From contig CAZLRH010000036.1 of NCBI GenBank assembly GCA_964562015.1, positions 1 through 25,042 on the forward strand: 25,042 nucleotides of DNA, written 5' to 3'. This DNA is from CAZLRH01 sp964562015. Its GTDB lineage: Bacteria > Verrucomicrobiota > Verrucomicrobiia > Opitutales > JABDGR01. Shown piece by piece: positions 1 through 7,974 of the stretch. Within the stretch, counting starts at the first letter, position 1, and every line of letters starts with the position of its first letter. The position numbers and the translations under genes are program-made. The notes under the pieces were generated by a model. The model searched no databases and had not been told where the DNA came from. It was given only the letters and a program-made list of their open reading frames with translations.

Positions 1-19
1 ACCATCTGGTATCACTCAT
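1..19 (-). CDS. Start of a further minus-strand gene (partial)
   Basis: Only the first codons (M-S-D-T-R-W) lie in the window; the rest runs off the left edge. The ATG at 17-19 overlaps the stop of the preceding gene in an ATGAGTGA arrangement. The same 8-base overlap occurs between the genes at 17360-17560 and 17553-18077. The call rests only on that overlap and on the tight packing of this operon. Nothing can be said about function. Confidence 0.35.
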
Positions 20-311
20 TATCCAGCTTGCGCTCCTGCCGCTTGAGCATCTCGACTGTGGCCTTGGTTCCGTGGACTGCCTCATAGTATTTGAGCGAAT
101 CCGGGATCTTCACCTCGCCGGTCCTGTGGTGGTACCAAGGGGTTCTAGATGCGCGACGGCCCGCACGATTCTGACACTTAGCGCGCTCCAGTAGTTCGTC
201 CTCGTCGGGGAGCTTTTCTACCTCGGGCGGCACCAACACACTGTCGAGCCGCCGAACGATGGCCGACAGTGTGTCACGTGCAACGATGAGGGCGCGACGG
301 GTGAGAGTCAT
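12..311 (-). CDS. Small phage protein of unknown function (99 aa)
   Basis: A start at 311 (M-T-L-T-R-R) gives a 4-base ATGA overlap with the stop of the upstream gene at 308. That is the spacing used throughout this operon, so it is preferred over the longer in-frame start at 377. The protein is strongly charged, with an acidic stretch in the middle (E-K-L-P-D-E-D-E-L-L-E) followed by a basic, arginine-rich part and a second lysine/arginine-rich end. I see no cysteines in metal-binding spacing, no signal peptide and no membrane segment. It lies downstream of the terminase and glycosyltransferase, where head or structural accessory genes are often found. The family is not recognised. Confidence 0.6.
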   Translation of the reverse strand: MTLTRRALIVARDTLSAIVRRLDSVLVPPEVEKLPDEDELLERAKCQNRAGRRASRTPWYHHRTGEVKIPDSLKYYEAVHGTKATVEMLKRQERKLDNE

Positions 312-556
312 TGCACCGGATCCTTCGGATAGACGCACAGTGACTTTGCGTAGTCGTAGAACGTTTGACTGCACCACATCGTTCCCGTTTCAACATCGAA
401 CAACCTATCAACCATTGCCCCTGGCTTCCGTGGGTCCTTGAATGGCAGACTCGCAACGGCAACTAGCGGCACATGGTCTCGCATGATCGGGCACCAAATC
501 CTCAGCCCCTCGTCTTCGTACGTTCCCGGGCATCTCTGCAGCGGTTCGCTACTCAT
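308..556 (-). CDS. Small phage protein of unknown function (82 aa)
   Basis: The ATG at 556 overlaps the stop of the glycosyltransferase (553) by four bases, and its own stop overlaps the next start. It is therefore part of one translationally coupled series. The sequence contains an early cysteine (LQRCPG), an I-W-C-P-I segment and a third cysteine near W-C-S-Q. These could be metal ligands, but the spacing does not match a standard zinc ribbon. There is no signal peptide or membrane helix. Function is unknown. Confidence 0.6.
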   Translation of the reverse strand: MSSEPLQRCPGTYEDEGLRIWCPIMRDHVPLVAVASLPFKDPRKPGAMVDRLFDVETGTMWCSQTFYDYAKSLCVYPKDPVQ

Positions 557-2631
557 CGCACGAGCTCCCGGTACAACTGCAGGTAGTCAGTGGCGCAGTC
601 GAGCATGCTACGAGTGTACATTGTTCTCGTGTTGCGATTCTCGTCCGGTTTACTTCGTCCGTAAATCTCGTGGAAGCGCTCCAATTCTTCCAGCAAGCTA
701 TCCGCCGATCCCCACGTGTAATAGGGACGGCCTTCGCCGAATCGCTCAAATATCGTGGGAACGCTTGGAAGCAACATCGGACAACCGGCAGCCAGGCACT
801 CGCTAACCACCAGCCCAAACGCCTCTTTTTTGGCCACCGCAGGAATCGCAAGGTCCACCGATTGCAGCAATTGCGGCAACTCCTTTGGTTCGTATCTGCC
901 GTGCCAAGTGACATGCTCTAGCCCTCGCCGATCCGCGTGCTCGTGCCACTCGCCGAGCACCGAGAGTTCGAATCGTTCATCGGTTGCGATCCGGCGCGCC
1001 ACTTCGGCAAATGCAGCCCACCCCTTTTCATTCAAGCAGCCGCCGACCCACGCGATACGCAGCTTGTCCGTTGTGCGGTAGGTTCGAATCACCGGGTACC
1101 GCGGTACGCCGTGCGGAATGACCATCGACCGCTTTGCTACCATCGTGCCCTCATTGCGATACCGATCCTGCGTCGCTTCGCTAGGGTAGACTACTGAATC
1201 GCATTTACTGAACATGTCGATGATACGTTGCTCGCGTTCCCCCAGCATTGCACCCCAGTCGTAGGTACCCTCGACCAGCACGTCTGAATGCTCACTTACG
1301 CACGCTCGGCACTGCTCGCAGTCCTGTGCAACAGTACGCCCGCAGGACCATCCGGCAGTGATGTAGCTGGGGCAAAGATAGAAATCATCGTGAACCGACA
1401 ACACGACTTTTGCCCCCTCGTGTCGAACAATCTCGGGCAGTTTGAAAGTGCCATAGCCTCCCAGATGATGAAAGTGCACGACGTCTGGAGCGAGCGCACG
1501 CACCGTCAACTGGAAAAAGTCTTCCACGTGTTGTGCCTCAAAGTCGAACGGGAACAGGCCCAGTGAAACCTTCGACTGCACCAGTCTAGGTGACATCACG
1601 ATGCGCATCACACCGTTTGCATCTTGATAGATGAGCCCGTCTTCGACCTGGTCCCCCCAGTCCCTGCGACTTGCACGAGGATATATCACCGTGATTTCGA
1701 GTTCCGTTGCAACCTGCTCTACTAGTCGCTTGGCAAAAACCTCGAGCCCTCCGACTTCGCCCCAATGGTGGCAGACGTACAGCACCTTGAGTTTTTTCTC
1801 ACCCTGCAAGCGCGGCCGCAGTCGGTTCGCGATTGACTGTCGATGGTACCGCTGAACACCGAGCGCCGTCCACCTCGCGAGCTCTTCCAAGAATTCGGGG
1901 TACTGCTGCACAAACATCTCCTGATGCTCGTTGCGTATCCGTATCGACTGCTTTCCGAACGATGCCTTGTGTTTGTGATAGACGAATAGGTTGTCAGCGA
2001 GCACGCACTCAAATCCCGCCGCTCGAGCGCGTTGACACCAATCGGTCTCTTCCCCGTAGCCCTTGCCCCACTTCGTGTCGAACACACCAACCGCCGCGAT
2101 AGCCTCGCGAGTCATCAGCATGCAAAAGCCAATCGAGCAAGGAACGACGGGAAACGCATAGCTCGACGTCTCTTGAACGATGCGATCCATCGTCTCCACG
2201 TCAACGCCTTTGGGTAGCACGTTGCTCCCTTGGTTCGGCACCGAGTACTGGCAACACTCGTTTGACAACGGCGAGACCGAGCAGCACTTCGTATTTGACC
2301 GTCGCGCCTCGTCCAGTCGCTCCACCCACCCGGGCGGAACAATGGTGTCAGAGTTGAGCAGAATCGGATCGGTCTCACGATCGATTGCGCGCTGAATACC
2401 CTCGTTTGCCGTACGAACAAAACCAAGATTCTTAGCGTGAAACACAGCACACAGCCTCGATCGGTTCCAAACCTCGTCGAGATATCGAATCACATCGCCT
2501 TCTTTGCTCGCATCATCGATCACTATGATACCGACTTCGCTCGGCGTATTCCTCAGCACCGAATCGATGCACTTCTTGACGTGCTCGAGCGCTCCGAAAA
2601 CTGGAATAATGATGGTGTACTTGTTTTGCAT
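553..2631 (-). CDS. Bifunctional glycosyltransferase, GT2 domain fused to GT4 domain
   Basis: The 692-residue protein has two sugar-transfer modules. Residues about 5-235 look like a GT2/GT-A domain: I-I-I-P-V-F at the N-terminus, I-D-D-A-S near 38-42, the L-N-S-D-T metal/nucleotide-sugar motif at 92-96 and an E-E-T-D-W-C segment at 194-199. Residues about 281-690 look like a GT4/GT-B domain: V-C-H-H-W-G-E-V-G-G near 286, I-P-H-G-V-P in the middle, and the E-A-F-G-L-V-V-S-E donor-binding motif towards the end. A Cys cluster (C-G-R then C-E-Q-C-R-A-C) inside the GT4 half is common in this family. No membrane segment is visible, so it should act in the cytoplasm on a nucleotide-sugar donor. It starts 11 bases after the terminase stop with an AGGAAG ribosome site. 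The acceptor is unknown; virion protein, host surface polysaccharide or DNA are all possible. Confidence 0.88.
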   Translation of the reverse strand: MQNKYTIIIPVFGALEHVKKCIDSVLRNTPSEVGIIVIDDASKEGDVIRYLDEVWNRSRLCAVFHAKNLGFVRTANEGIQRAIDRETDPILLNSDTIVPPGWVERLDEARRSNTKCCSVSPLSNECCQYSVPNQGSNVLPKGVDVETMDRIVQETSSYAFPVVPCSIGFCMLMTREAIAAVGVFDTKWGKGYGEETDWCQRARAAGFECVLADNLFVYHKHKASFGKQSIRIRNEHQEMFVQQYPEFLEELARWTALGVQRYHRQSIANRLRPRLQGEKKLKVLYVCHHWGEVGGLEVFAKRLVEQVATELEITVIYPRASRRDWGDQVEDGLIYQDANGVMRIVMSPRLVQSKVSLGLFPFDFEAQHVEDFFQLTVRALAPDVVHFHHLGGYGTFKLPEIVRHEGAKVVLSVHDDFYLCPSYITAGWSCGRTVAQDCEQCRACVSEHSDVLVEGTYDWGAMLGEREQRIIDMFSKCDSVVYPSEATQDRYRNEGTMVAKRSMVIPHGVPRYPVIRTYRTTDKLRIAWVGGCLNEKGWAAFAEVARRIATDERFELSVLGEWHEHADRRGLEHVTWHGRYEPKELPQLLQSVDLAIPAVAKKEAFGLVVSECLAAGCPMLLPSVPTIFERFGEGRPYYTWGSADSLLEELERFHEIYGRSKPDENRNTRTMYTRSMLDCATDYLQLYRELVR

Positions 2632-2642
2632 GGTCTTCCTTT

Positions 2643-5039
2643 TCAGTGGAATCGGCCTTTTTTTGCGTCACTCATGTAACGGCGAAACGCGTCACGGTTG
2701 TTGACCGGAGGCGCTGACACCGATTCTTCGTCTTCAATTTCCAGCGTACTGCGAGAGTCAGGAACTATTCCAAGCTCAGCATTGTGAGCGGCCATGATGG
2801 CCACTGTCAGCGCGTCCAGCGTATCTGGGCTTCGTCCTAAAACCTTACGAAAGCAATCGGGTGAGCCGTCTTTTCTGGTTGCTGACTTGATCTCTTCCAA
2901 AAACTGATCGCGCCGACGTGTCTTCATATAATGCCAGTGGCAGTGCTGCATCTCTTGCACAAGGCGTGCGTTGTAAGGGAACACTCCGCCGCTGTGCAGC
3001 CAACGGGAAACGAGCTCGCGCCCCTCGTCACCCGTGTGTTCGTACTCGCGCCAATTGACTGCCTCGTGTCCAAAGAACACCCTCCACAGCTCGAAACGAC
3101 AACGCTCATGCTCGTGGATGCGAGTGCTCTCCTGGTAGTTCTCCAGTCGATTCGCGACACGCGCGCCAACACCGTCAGCGTCAACCGCAATGAGAGGGAA
3201 CTCGTCGGTAGAGATTCGGTGCACCTTCCACGCGTCAAGGCACTCGTGTAGGTAGTCGTCCATACGCCACCGATACGACGACCGCCATTCGAGCACCTTG
3301 AGACCGCGCATGACGCAAATGACAGCCATGTCGTGAGCCGCTTCGGTTTCACCCGACGGGTCGATGCCAATCAGTAGTCTCCCCGTGGCTTCGGTCGCTG
3401 CGTAGATCTCAACGTCGTGGGCCTTGATGATCTCGCCCGCAGCAAACACGGCCATTTCGTCCCGTGTTGGGTACTTACCGAGCACGCTGATTAGATACTC
3501 GGGGTTTTCTTTTCCACGTGGGTCACTTTGCTCGAGCATCTCGTTGTCTTGTCGCGTTGGTAGGTAGCTCTTGCCGGCGCGCGCCGCGACCTCGGCGCTC
3601 AACGTCACGACCTTCGCGCCCATTATTTTTCGCAAGTGCTCGTCAGTGCACATGTCGTGCATTGGACTTCCCTGCCCATCGAGAGGATTGCCGGGACCAA
3701 TGAATCTCCCCTCAGGACGTACGATGTTTCGATTCCAGACGTCGAACATCTCTTGCTTGGTTCCTGAAAACTCGTCGCACACCACGATCATCTGCTCACC
3801 ATGGTAACCACCGAGGGACTGCGCATCCTTGCCAGTGACGCCAACAATGAAACGCTCACTGTCATCGCTCCAGATCCCCTTGACCGGATTTTCACTCACC
3901 TTGCAGTCGATGATCTGCGAGTGCGGGCAGGGTCTCTGAGTTACGCCCACTTTGCGACAGTCGAGGCAAATGCCGGAACGATTGATACAACGCTGAATCT
4001 CGGCCCAGTCCTGCGTGCGCAACTGGTTGCCAGTGAAGTTGGTTATGCAAACTCGCCCGTAGGTCCAGCAGCAAAAGCGCCACAGGACAATCCACGCAAC
4101 AGCTTTGGTTTTTCCAACACCGCGCGCGCTCGGCGCCAACACCAGTCGATTGTCGCGCACCGCAAGCAGGAATGTTACCTGGTCGTCCTCGCCATCGACT
4201 TCCCACGGCTCGTCTCCTAGAATGGTTGTGACGAATCCAACAGGGTCGTTTTGGAATTGCGTGCAGGGGAATGTGATTGAACGAACGCCTTCAAGCGCGT
4301 TCATTAGGCTCACGCTGAAGACGTTGCACTCGTCGCCACGTAGCTCCGTAATCACGCGAACACGCTCGTCAGGCAGCGGTTGTAGCATCCCGCACATGCT
4401 CGACAGGGTTGCGCGCCACGGCATCTCTTTGACGAGATCTTCCGGCGCGTCTGCCTTCTCGAGTTTCTCGAGCTTGCGCGTCAGAGCCTCACGAAACTGG
4501 GAATACTGTCGGTAGAGCCCCGATGACACCGTCGGGTCAATTGCCTCCTGTCGCATCTTCGACTCGAGTATCACCGACTGCAGTCGAGTGAGCGCGTCGC
4601 CCATGGCCACAGTGGGACCAGACTCGGGAGCTGGCAGCAGTACGTCCCGTAGCTCAGGCATCGTGCACACCGCGAGAACGCGCCGGCGCATGGCCTGGTA
4701 CTGCTCGTGCGAGGTAAGGCGCTCTAACTCGTCTCGCTCCTCGCGCCGGTTCTCCGCCTCGCGACAGGTGTCGGTGCAGTAAGCCGTCTGTGTGTTGATC
4801 CAGACTGTCTGTTCGTTTTGCTTCGACTCGCCAAGACGCTTAGCGGCCGGCGCGACCTCGGGCAGCGGGTAAACCTTCAGCAGGCGCTCCACGAGGTCCG
4901 TAGACGGCGGACGCTTTCCCCCGCGCACAAGTGACAGGGCAGTTCCGGAGACTCCAATCGAACGGGCTACGGTGGCAGCGCCGTGCCGTTTGGATAGGTA
5001 TTCCAGGTGCTCGAGGATGACAGCTGTCTCATTCGCCAT
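2643..5039 (-). CDS. Terminase large subunit with N-terminal HTH extension
   Basis: This is the DNA-packaging motor, an ATPase plus headful/cos nuclease. ATPase: Walker A variant A-P-S-A-R-G-V-G-K-T at residues 302-311 and Walker B I-V-V-C-D-E at 418-423. Nuclease with RNase H-like acidic residues: D560 in G-I-D-P-S-G, D620/D622 in A-V-D-A-D-G, and D739/D742 in P-D-T-L-D-A-L. At 798 residues it is far longer than usual large terminases (roughly 400-600). The first 300 residues carry an XRE-like helix-turn-helix (about 12-45, S-I-G-V-S-G-T-A-L-S-L) and helical segments about 90-200. No separate small terminase is visible. A GTG start at 5048 is possible, but ATG 5039 has GGTGA five bases upstream. 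Cysteines at about 358, 361, 371 and 379 may bind metal. Confidence 0.93.
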   Translation of the reverse strand: MANETAVILEHLEYLSKRHGAATVARSIGVSGTALSLVRGGKRPPSTDLVERLLKVYPLPEVAPAAKRLGESKQNEQTVWINTQTAYCTDTCREAENRREERDELERLTSHEQYQAMRRRVLAVCTMPELRDVLLPAPESGPTVAMGDALTRLQSVILESKMRQEAIDPTVSSGLYRQYSQFREALTRKLEKLEKADAPEDLVKEMPWRATLSSMCGMLQPLPDERVRVITELRGDECNVFSVSLMNALEGVRSITFPCTQFQNDPVGFVTTILGDEPWEVDGEDDQVTFLLAVRDNRLVLAPSARGVGKTKAVAWIVLWRFCCWTYGRVCITNFTGNQLRTQDWAEIQRCINRSGICLDCRKVGVTQRPCPHSQIIDCKVSENPVKGIWSDDSERFIVGVTGKDAQSLGGYHGEQMIVVCDEFSGTKQEMFDVWNRNIVRPEGRFIGPGNPLDGQGSPMHDMCTDEHLRKIMGAKVVTLSAEVAARAGKSYLPTRQDNEMLEQSDPRGKENPEYLISVLGKYPTRDEMAVFAAGEIIKAHDVEIYAATEATGRLLIGIDPSGETEAAHDMAVICVMRGLKVLEWRSSYRWRMDDYLHECLDAWKVHRISTDEFPLIAVDADGVGARVANRLENYQESTRIHEHERCRFELWRVFFGHEAVNWREYEHTGDEGRELVSRWLHSGGVFPYNARLVQEMQHCHWHYMKTRRRDQFLEEIKSATRKDGSPDCFRKVLGRSPDTLDALTVAIMAAHNAELGIVPDSRSTLEIEDEESVSAPPVNNRDAFRRYMSDAKKGRFH

Positions 5040-5390
5040 TGTAATCACCGTTTACATTGCAAGAATTTAGTGGTCGGCCGTCCAGAACCGTTACTTGTTG
5101 GGAATTCTGAAAATCGGTTGCTCCAAAATCTGAGCCCATACGGCCTTGGGGCTCTCCCAGGACTGTTACCCCGGGGGTGTAATTTGCAAAGGAACACTGG
5201 AATTGCCTCTCAGTCTCAGTCCATCGCTGGCTGATTGTCCTAATTGTATGGCCACAACCCAGCCGTGTGAGTCGTTCCCATGAGTCGTTCCCACCACCCC
5301 TAAAGGGGTGGGTGGGAACGGAACGACTCAGGGCACGCCACTCACTAGGTGACTGATATAGATAGCGGGAACGACGGAACGACGATGTTT
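5040..5390. other. Intergenic region, possible replication origin or regulatory region
   Basis: No convincing gene is present in these 351 bases. One open frame runs on the minus strand from a TTG at 5394 to a stop at 5029, with a TTGA overlap to the helicase stop. It would overlap the start of the terminase and is largely built from the repeats listed separately, so I do not call it. The region holds a large imperfect hairpin (about 5281-5330) and most of the CGTTCC/GGAACG repeat cluster. The terminase ribosome site lies at its left edge. Confidence 0.6.
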
Positions 5391-5440
5391 TCAAGCGCGC
5401 ACCTCGTTCCCATGGTTCGTTCCCAACTCATCGGAACGAC
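5268..5440. repeat. Cluster of nine CGTTCC/GGAACG repeats (iteron-like)
   Basis: Forward CGTTCC starts at 5273, 5286, 5405 and 5418. The complement GGAACG starts at 5315, 5320, 5368, 5376 and 5433. Two forward copies form a perfect 13-bp tandem repeat (TGAGTCGTTCCCA at 5268-5280 and 5281-5293). The pair at 5405/5418 has the same 13-bp period. GGAACGAC is repeated back to back at 5368-5383. GGAACGACTCA at 5320-5330 is the inverse of the tandem unit and closes a hairpin over the complementary stretches at 5291-5302 and 5303-5315. The last three copies lie inside the end of the helicase gene. The layout resembles iterons or a multi-site operator. Confidence 0.7.
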
Positions 5441-7073
5441 TGAATGGCATCTCAGCCTGCCGACTCTGCTCGGTCAGCCACACGGTTCCCTTGTTCTTTC
5501 CGTTGGTTTCGACGGTAATTAGTCCTAATTCTATCAAGTCCTTGAATCCGGCTATCATCTCAGCCTTGCGCCAACCGGTCATATGGTTGACCATCATCCA
5601 GTCCCTTGACCGAACCGACCCGCCAAGCTGCCGAATCTTGGCCAGCAGCGCATCCTGCAAGGTCTGCTTGTCGGTCGGTGGCAACGGCTCGGCGAAACCG
5701 TTGCGCGTTTTCTTCTTCGGATGTGCGCTCGCCTCCAACATGGCCGCTTCGGCTTCAGTCGCGAGTCGCAACGTCCCGCCCTTGCGCCCCTGCTCTTGCA
5801 CGAGCCAGCGGTCAAGGAAGTGAGGGGCCTCGTTGCTCTTGTCGCAGTTGCAAAACACTCCAACAACGGTCTCGCACGTGTGTCGAGTGAATATCAGTTG
5901 CGACCGCACACCGTCACGCAGCCCGGTTGCGCCCCGTGAATCGTTCTTACCGAGCGCTATCGAATTCTTGCTCGAGTGATGTGCGCACGCAATCGAAGGG
6001 TTTCCTGGTAGGGTCGTGAGAGTTTCAACCGCTTGTATGAATCGAGTCGCGGCAGCGTTGTCCTTCTCGCTATCGGGACCAGCAAAGCGACTCAGTGGGT
6101 CGAGTATTACGAGCGAGAACAACTCCTGACGCTCCTCCGAAGCCTCAGTTAGCTCTCGCTTGAATCGCTCCAAGAACTCGGTGCGCTCAATGTTGTTTCC
6201 CGGGTTGCTCTGGACGATACTCACCTCTTGCCCCGTTAGCCCGTAAGCAAAGATTCGTCGTTGGCATATCTCACGCTCTTCCGGTGTGAGCTCAAGCAGA
6301 TTCATCGCTCGCCACACCTGCCGATGAATGAGCTTGCGGTCGGACTCACCACAACACAGACAGACCATGCCCGGCGTCTGCACGCGGAATCCGCACCAGT
6401 TCAGCCCGAGCGCGACGCACACGGCGAGCTGAACGAGCACGGTGGTTTTACCGGTGCCGCCTGCCGCTGCGAGTATCCACGTTCGTCCGATTGGCAACGC
6501 TGGCTTATCCGTGAGGTTGTCAATCAGTAGCCATGTTTCAGGCGGCGGATCTTCGTTCAGATCCCCGAGCTCGGTAAGCCAAAAGCCAAGCGGCGACTCG
6601 TTTCGAGGTTTGAGCGCCTCGACTCGTTTTGACGTTGCCTCGAATGCCTCGAACGGGTCACTCACCGAGTCGGCAGCAATGCGAGCGGTGAGTGATCGGG
6701 CTTCGGCGAGCAGTGCGCGCTTGCAATGCAGCAGCAACAACTGGTCAGCCCAAGACTGGGCATCGTCAATCGTTCCTGCGGGCATCTCGTCAATGATTCG
6801 CCCGATGTAGACAGAGCCGCCAACTTGGTCGAGTTTGCCGCACTTCTTCAGGTGCGTGACGACGTTCGTGAGGTTGACGACGCCTTCCGCTCGTACGAAT
6901 TCGATGGCCCTGGCTATCTGCTTGTGCGCATCGAGAGCGAAGTGGTCAGAACGAAAGTTGATTGAGTCCAAGTACTGAGGGGACTCGAGTGCAGCCGCTA
7001 GTAGTGACCGCTCAAGTGTCCCGTTGACAAGCGGAACCTCCTCGTTTGCTGGTGGGTCCTTCGACTTGGTCAA
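5391..7073 (-). CDS. Replicative helicase, DnaB-like N-domain with RepA/AAA_25-type ATPase
   Basis: Residues about 17-125 match the DnaB N-terminal domain pattern (L-E-R-S-L-L-A-A-A-L-E, then F-A-L-D-A-H-K-Q-I-A-R-A-I, V-G-G-S-V-Y-I). Residues about 185-400 are a RecA-fold ATPase of the RepA/DnaB group: Walker A A-G-G-T-G-K-T-T at 204-211, Walker B L-V-I-L-D-P-L at 321-327, H-H near 365, and the G-A-T-G-L-R-D-G-V-R stretch near 381-390. Residues about 470-535 look like a winged helix that could bind DNA. It should unwind the phage replication fork. The start is a TTG at 7073, supported by GAGGAG six bases upstream and by a TTGA overlap with the preceding stop at 7070. The end of the gene carries three of the CGTTCC repeats, so a helicase or initiator role next to its own origin is plausible. 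Confidence 0.88.
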   Translation of the reverse strand: MTKSKDPPANEEVPLVNGTLERSLLAAALESPQYLDSINFRSDHFALDAHKQIARAIEFVRAEGVVNLTNVVTHLKKCGKLDQVGGSVYIGRIIDEMPAGTIDDAQSWADQLLLLHCKRALLAEARSLTARIAADSVSDPFEAFEATSKRVEALKPRNESPLGFWLTELGDLNEDPPPETWLLIDNLTDKPALPIGRTWILAAAGGTGKTTVLVQLAVCVALGLNWCGFRVQTPGMVCLCCGESDRKLIHRQVWRAMNLLELTPEEREICQRRIFAYGLTGQEVSIVQSNPGNNIERTEFLERFKRELTEASEERQELFSLVILDPLSRFAGPDSEKDNAAATRFIQAVETLTTLPGNPSIACAHHSSKNSIALGKNDSRGATGLRDGVRSQLIFTRHTCETVVGVFCNCDKSNEAPHFLDRWLVQEQGRKGGTLRLATEAEAAMLEASAHPKKKTRNGFAEPLPPTDKQTLQDALLAKIRQLGGSVRSRDWMMVNHMTGWRKAEMIAGFKDLIELGLITVETNGKNKGTVWLTEQSRQAEMPFSRSDELGTNHGNEVRA

Positions 7074-7252
7074 AGTTTCTCCTCGCGATCAATTCCTACG
7101 GTAGCTGGGCACGAGCTCGACACATGGATCAGCACGGGCCCGCGATATTCGGTGGACCATGAGCGGTTTTCGACGCACTTCCACCACGCGTCGGGTAGCT
7201 CGAAGATTGCCCACGCCCACGGTGCCTTGACGGATAGTGCAAGGATGCTCAT
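7070..7252 (-). CDS. Minimal ASCH-domain-like protein (60 aa)
   Basis: The start ATG at 7252 overlaps the methylase stop (7249) by four bases. The first 45 residues follow the N-terminal half of ASCH domains: L-S-V-K-A-P-W-A-W-A-I-F, then V-E-N-R-S-W-S-T-E-Y-R-G-P-V-L-I-H. ASCH domains share the PUA-like fold and bind RNA or modified nucleotides; full domains are about 100 residues or more. Here the frame stops soon after L-I-H-V-S-S, and the usual G-x-K-x-x-E-x-R is only partly kept (W-K-C-V-E-N-R). It may be a truncated remnant or a minimal nucleotide-binding protein. Its position directly after a DNA methylase and before the helicase suggests a job tied to phage DNA. Confidence 0.7.
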   Translation of the reverse strand: MSILALSVKAPWAWAIFELPDAWWKCVENRSWSTEYRGPVLIHVSSSCPATVGIDREEKL

Positions 7253-7974
7253 GGGTTCGCCTCGAAGAATGCTCGAGCAAAGCCGGGAGGTGTCTCTGCC
7301 CACTTCGCAGCGTTGCCTGCATGGGGATGGGATCCGCTGGGTTTCACGAAGGGGCCGCGCGTAGGCAGCGTGAACGATCCCCATAAACACGTGCGCTTCG
7401 TCCACGCGTCACCAAAGTGATGGGGCTGGAACCAGTCGGTGGGGGTTCCCAGGAATCGACCGAGCAGTCCTTGCGGGTTCTCGAGTGCCCACCATGTCGG
7501 CTGGCACTGCAAGACGATTCGCATGCAGGCATTGACGCAATCCATGCCTGCAATCAGGTCTCGGGCGTGCCCGTTCTTCGCAACTGAGAATTCGGTGCAG
7601 GGTGGCGCGCAAAGCACCCCGTGGACTCGGGCGGGTGGATTGAAGGTGCGGACGTCGCTATCGGGCAGCGTCACTCGGCGCACGTCGTAACCCGCGTCGA
7701 GGTACGGTTGCGACCACGCCCCAGAGCCTGAGCAAAGGTCAAGAATCACGCGTTTTGCGGCACGAGCACCTGGTCGGGTATTACCCGCTCGAGCGTAAGC
7801 TTGGCTCGAGCGGGTAATACCCCAGCATCCCTGCAGGCATTGCCAAAGTATCCAGGGCCCAAGTGCACTCGGCCCACCCATGACCTTGCGCGAAACCTCA
7901 AGCGTTACGCGTTCGGCATCGGTGATACGCACAGCAAATACGTTCCCGCGTCGGTTACCTCGGACCTGGGACAT
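7249..7974 (-). CDS. Cytosine-C5 DNA methylase-like protein with N-terminal ribbon-helix-helix-like module
   Basis: The ATG at 7974 shares one base with the upstream stop (TGATG), so it is preferred over the longer frame to 8019. Residues 76-241 carry cytosine-5 methylase hallmarks: SAM-binding L-D-L-C-S-G-S-G-A at 78-86, catalytic P-P-C at 124-126, E-N-P at 165-167 (E-N-V in classical enzymes), and K-R-T-C-L-W-G at 193-199. The domain is short, with little room for a target-recognition domain, as in other small phage methylase-like proteins. Residues 10-50 look like a separate ribbon-helix-helix module (F-A-V-R-I-T-D-A-E-R then A-L-G-P-W-I-L). The two parts are joined by residues 51-67, which are encoded by a 19-bp perfect inverted repeat. 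Possible roles are protection of phage DNA from restriction, or DNA binding. Confidence 0.82.
   Translation of the reverse strand: MSQVRGNRRGNVFAVRITDAERVTLEVSRKVMGGPSALGPWILWQCLQGCWGITRSSQAYARAGNTRPGARAAKRVILDLCSGSGAWSQPYLDAGYDVRRVTLPDSDVRTFNPPARVHGVLCAPPCTEFSVAKNGHARDLIAGMDCVNACMRIVLQCQPTWWALENPQGLLGRFLGTPTDWFQPHHFGDAWTKRTCLWGSFTLPTRGPFVKPSGSHPHAGNAAKWAETPPGFARAFFEANP
7776..7822. repeat. 19-bp perfect inverted repeat inside the methylase gene
   Basis: Arms 7776-7794 (GGGTATTACCCGCTCGAGC) and 7804-7822 are exact reverse complements around a 9-base loop. Each arm also contains two smaller palindromes, GGGTATTACCC and GCTCGAGC. There is no T-run on either side, so it does not look like an intrinsic terminator. 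It lies exactly between the ribbon-helix-helix-like and methylase modules. Confidence 0.9.

Noticed and set aside
5029..5394. Open frame (121 aa, TTG start) between helicase and terminase
   Set aside because: It consists mostly of the repeat cluster, has no motif, and overlaps the terminase start. Its TTGA overlap with the helicase stop is the only support.
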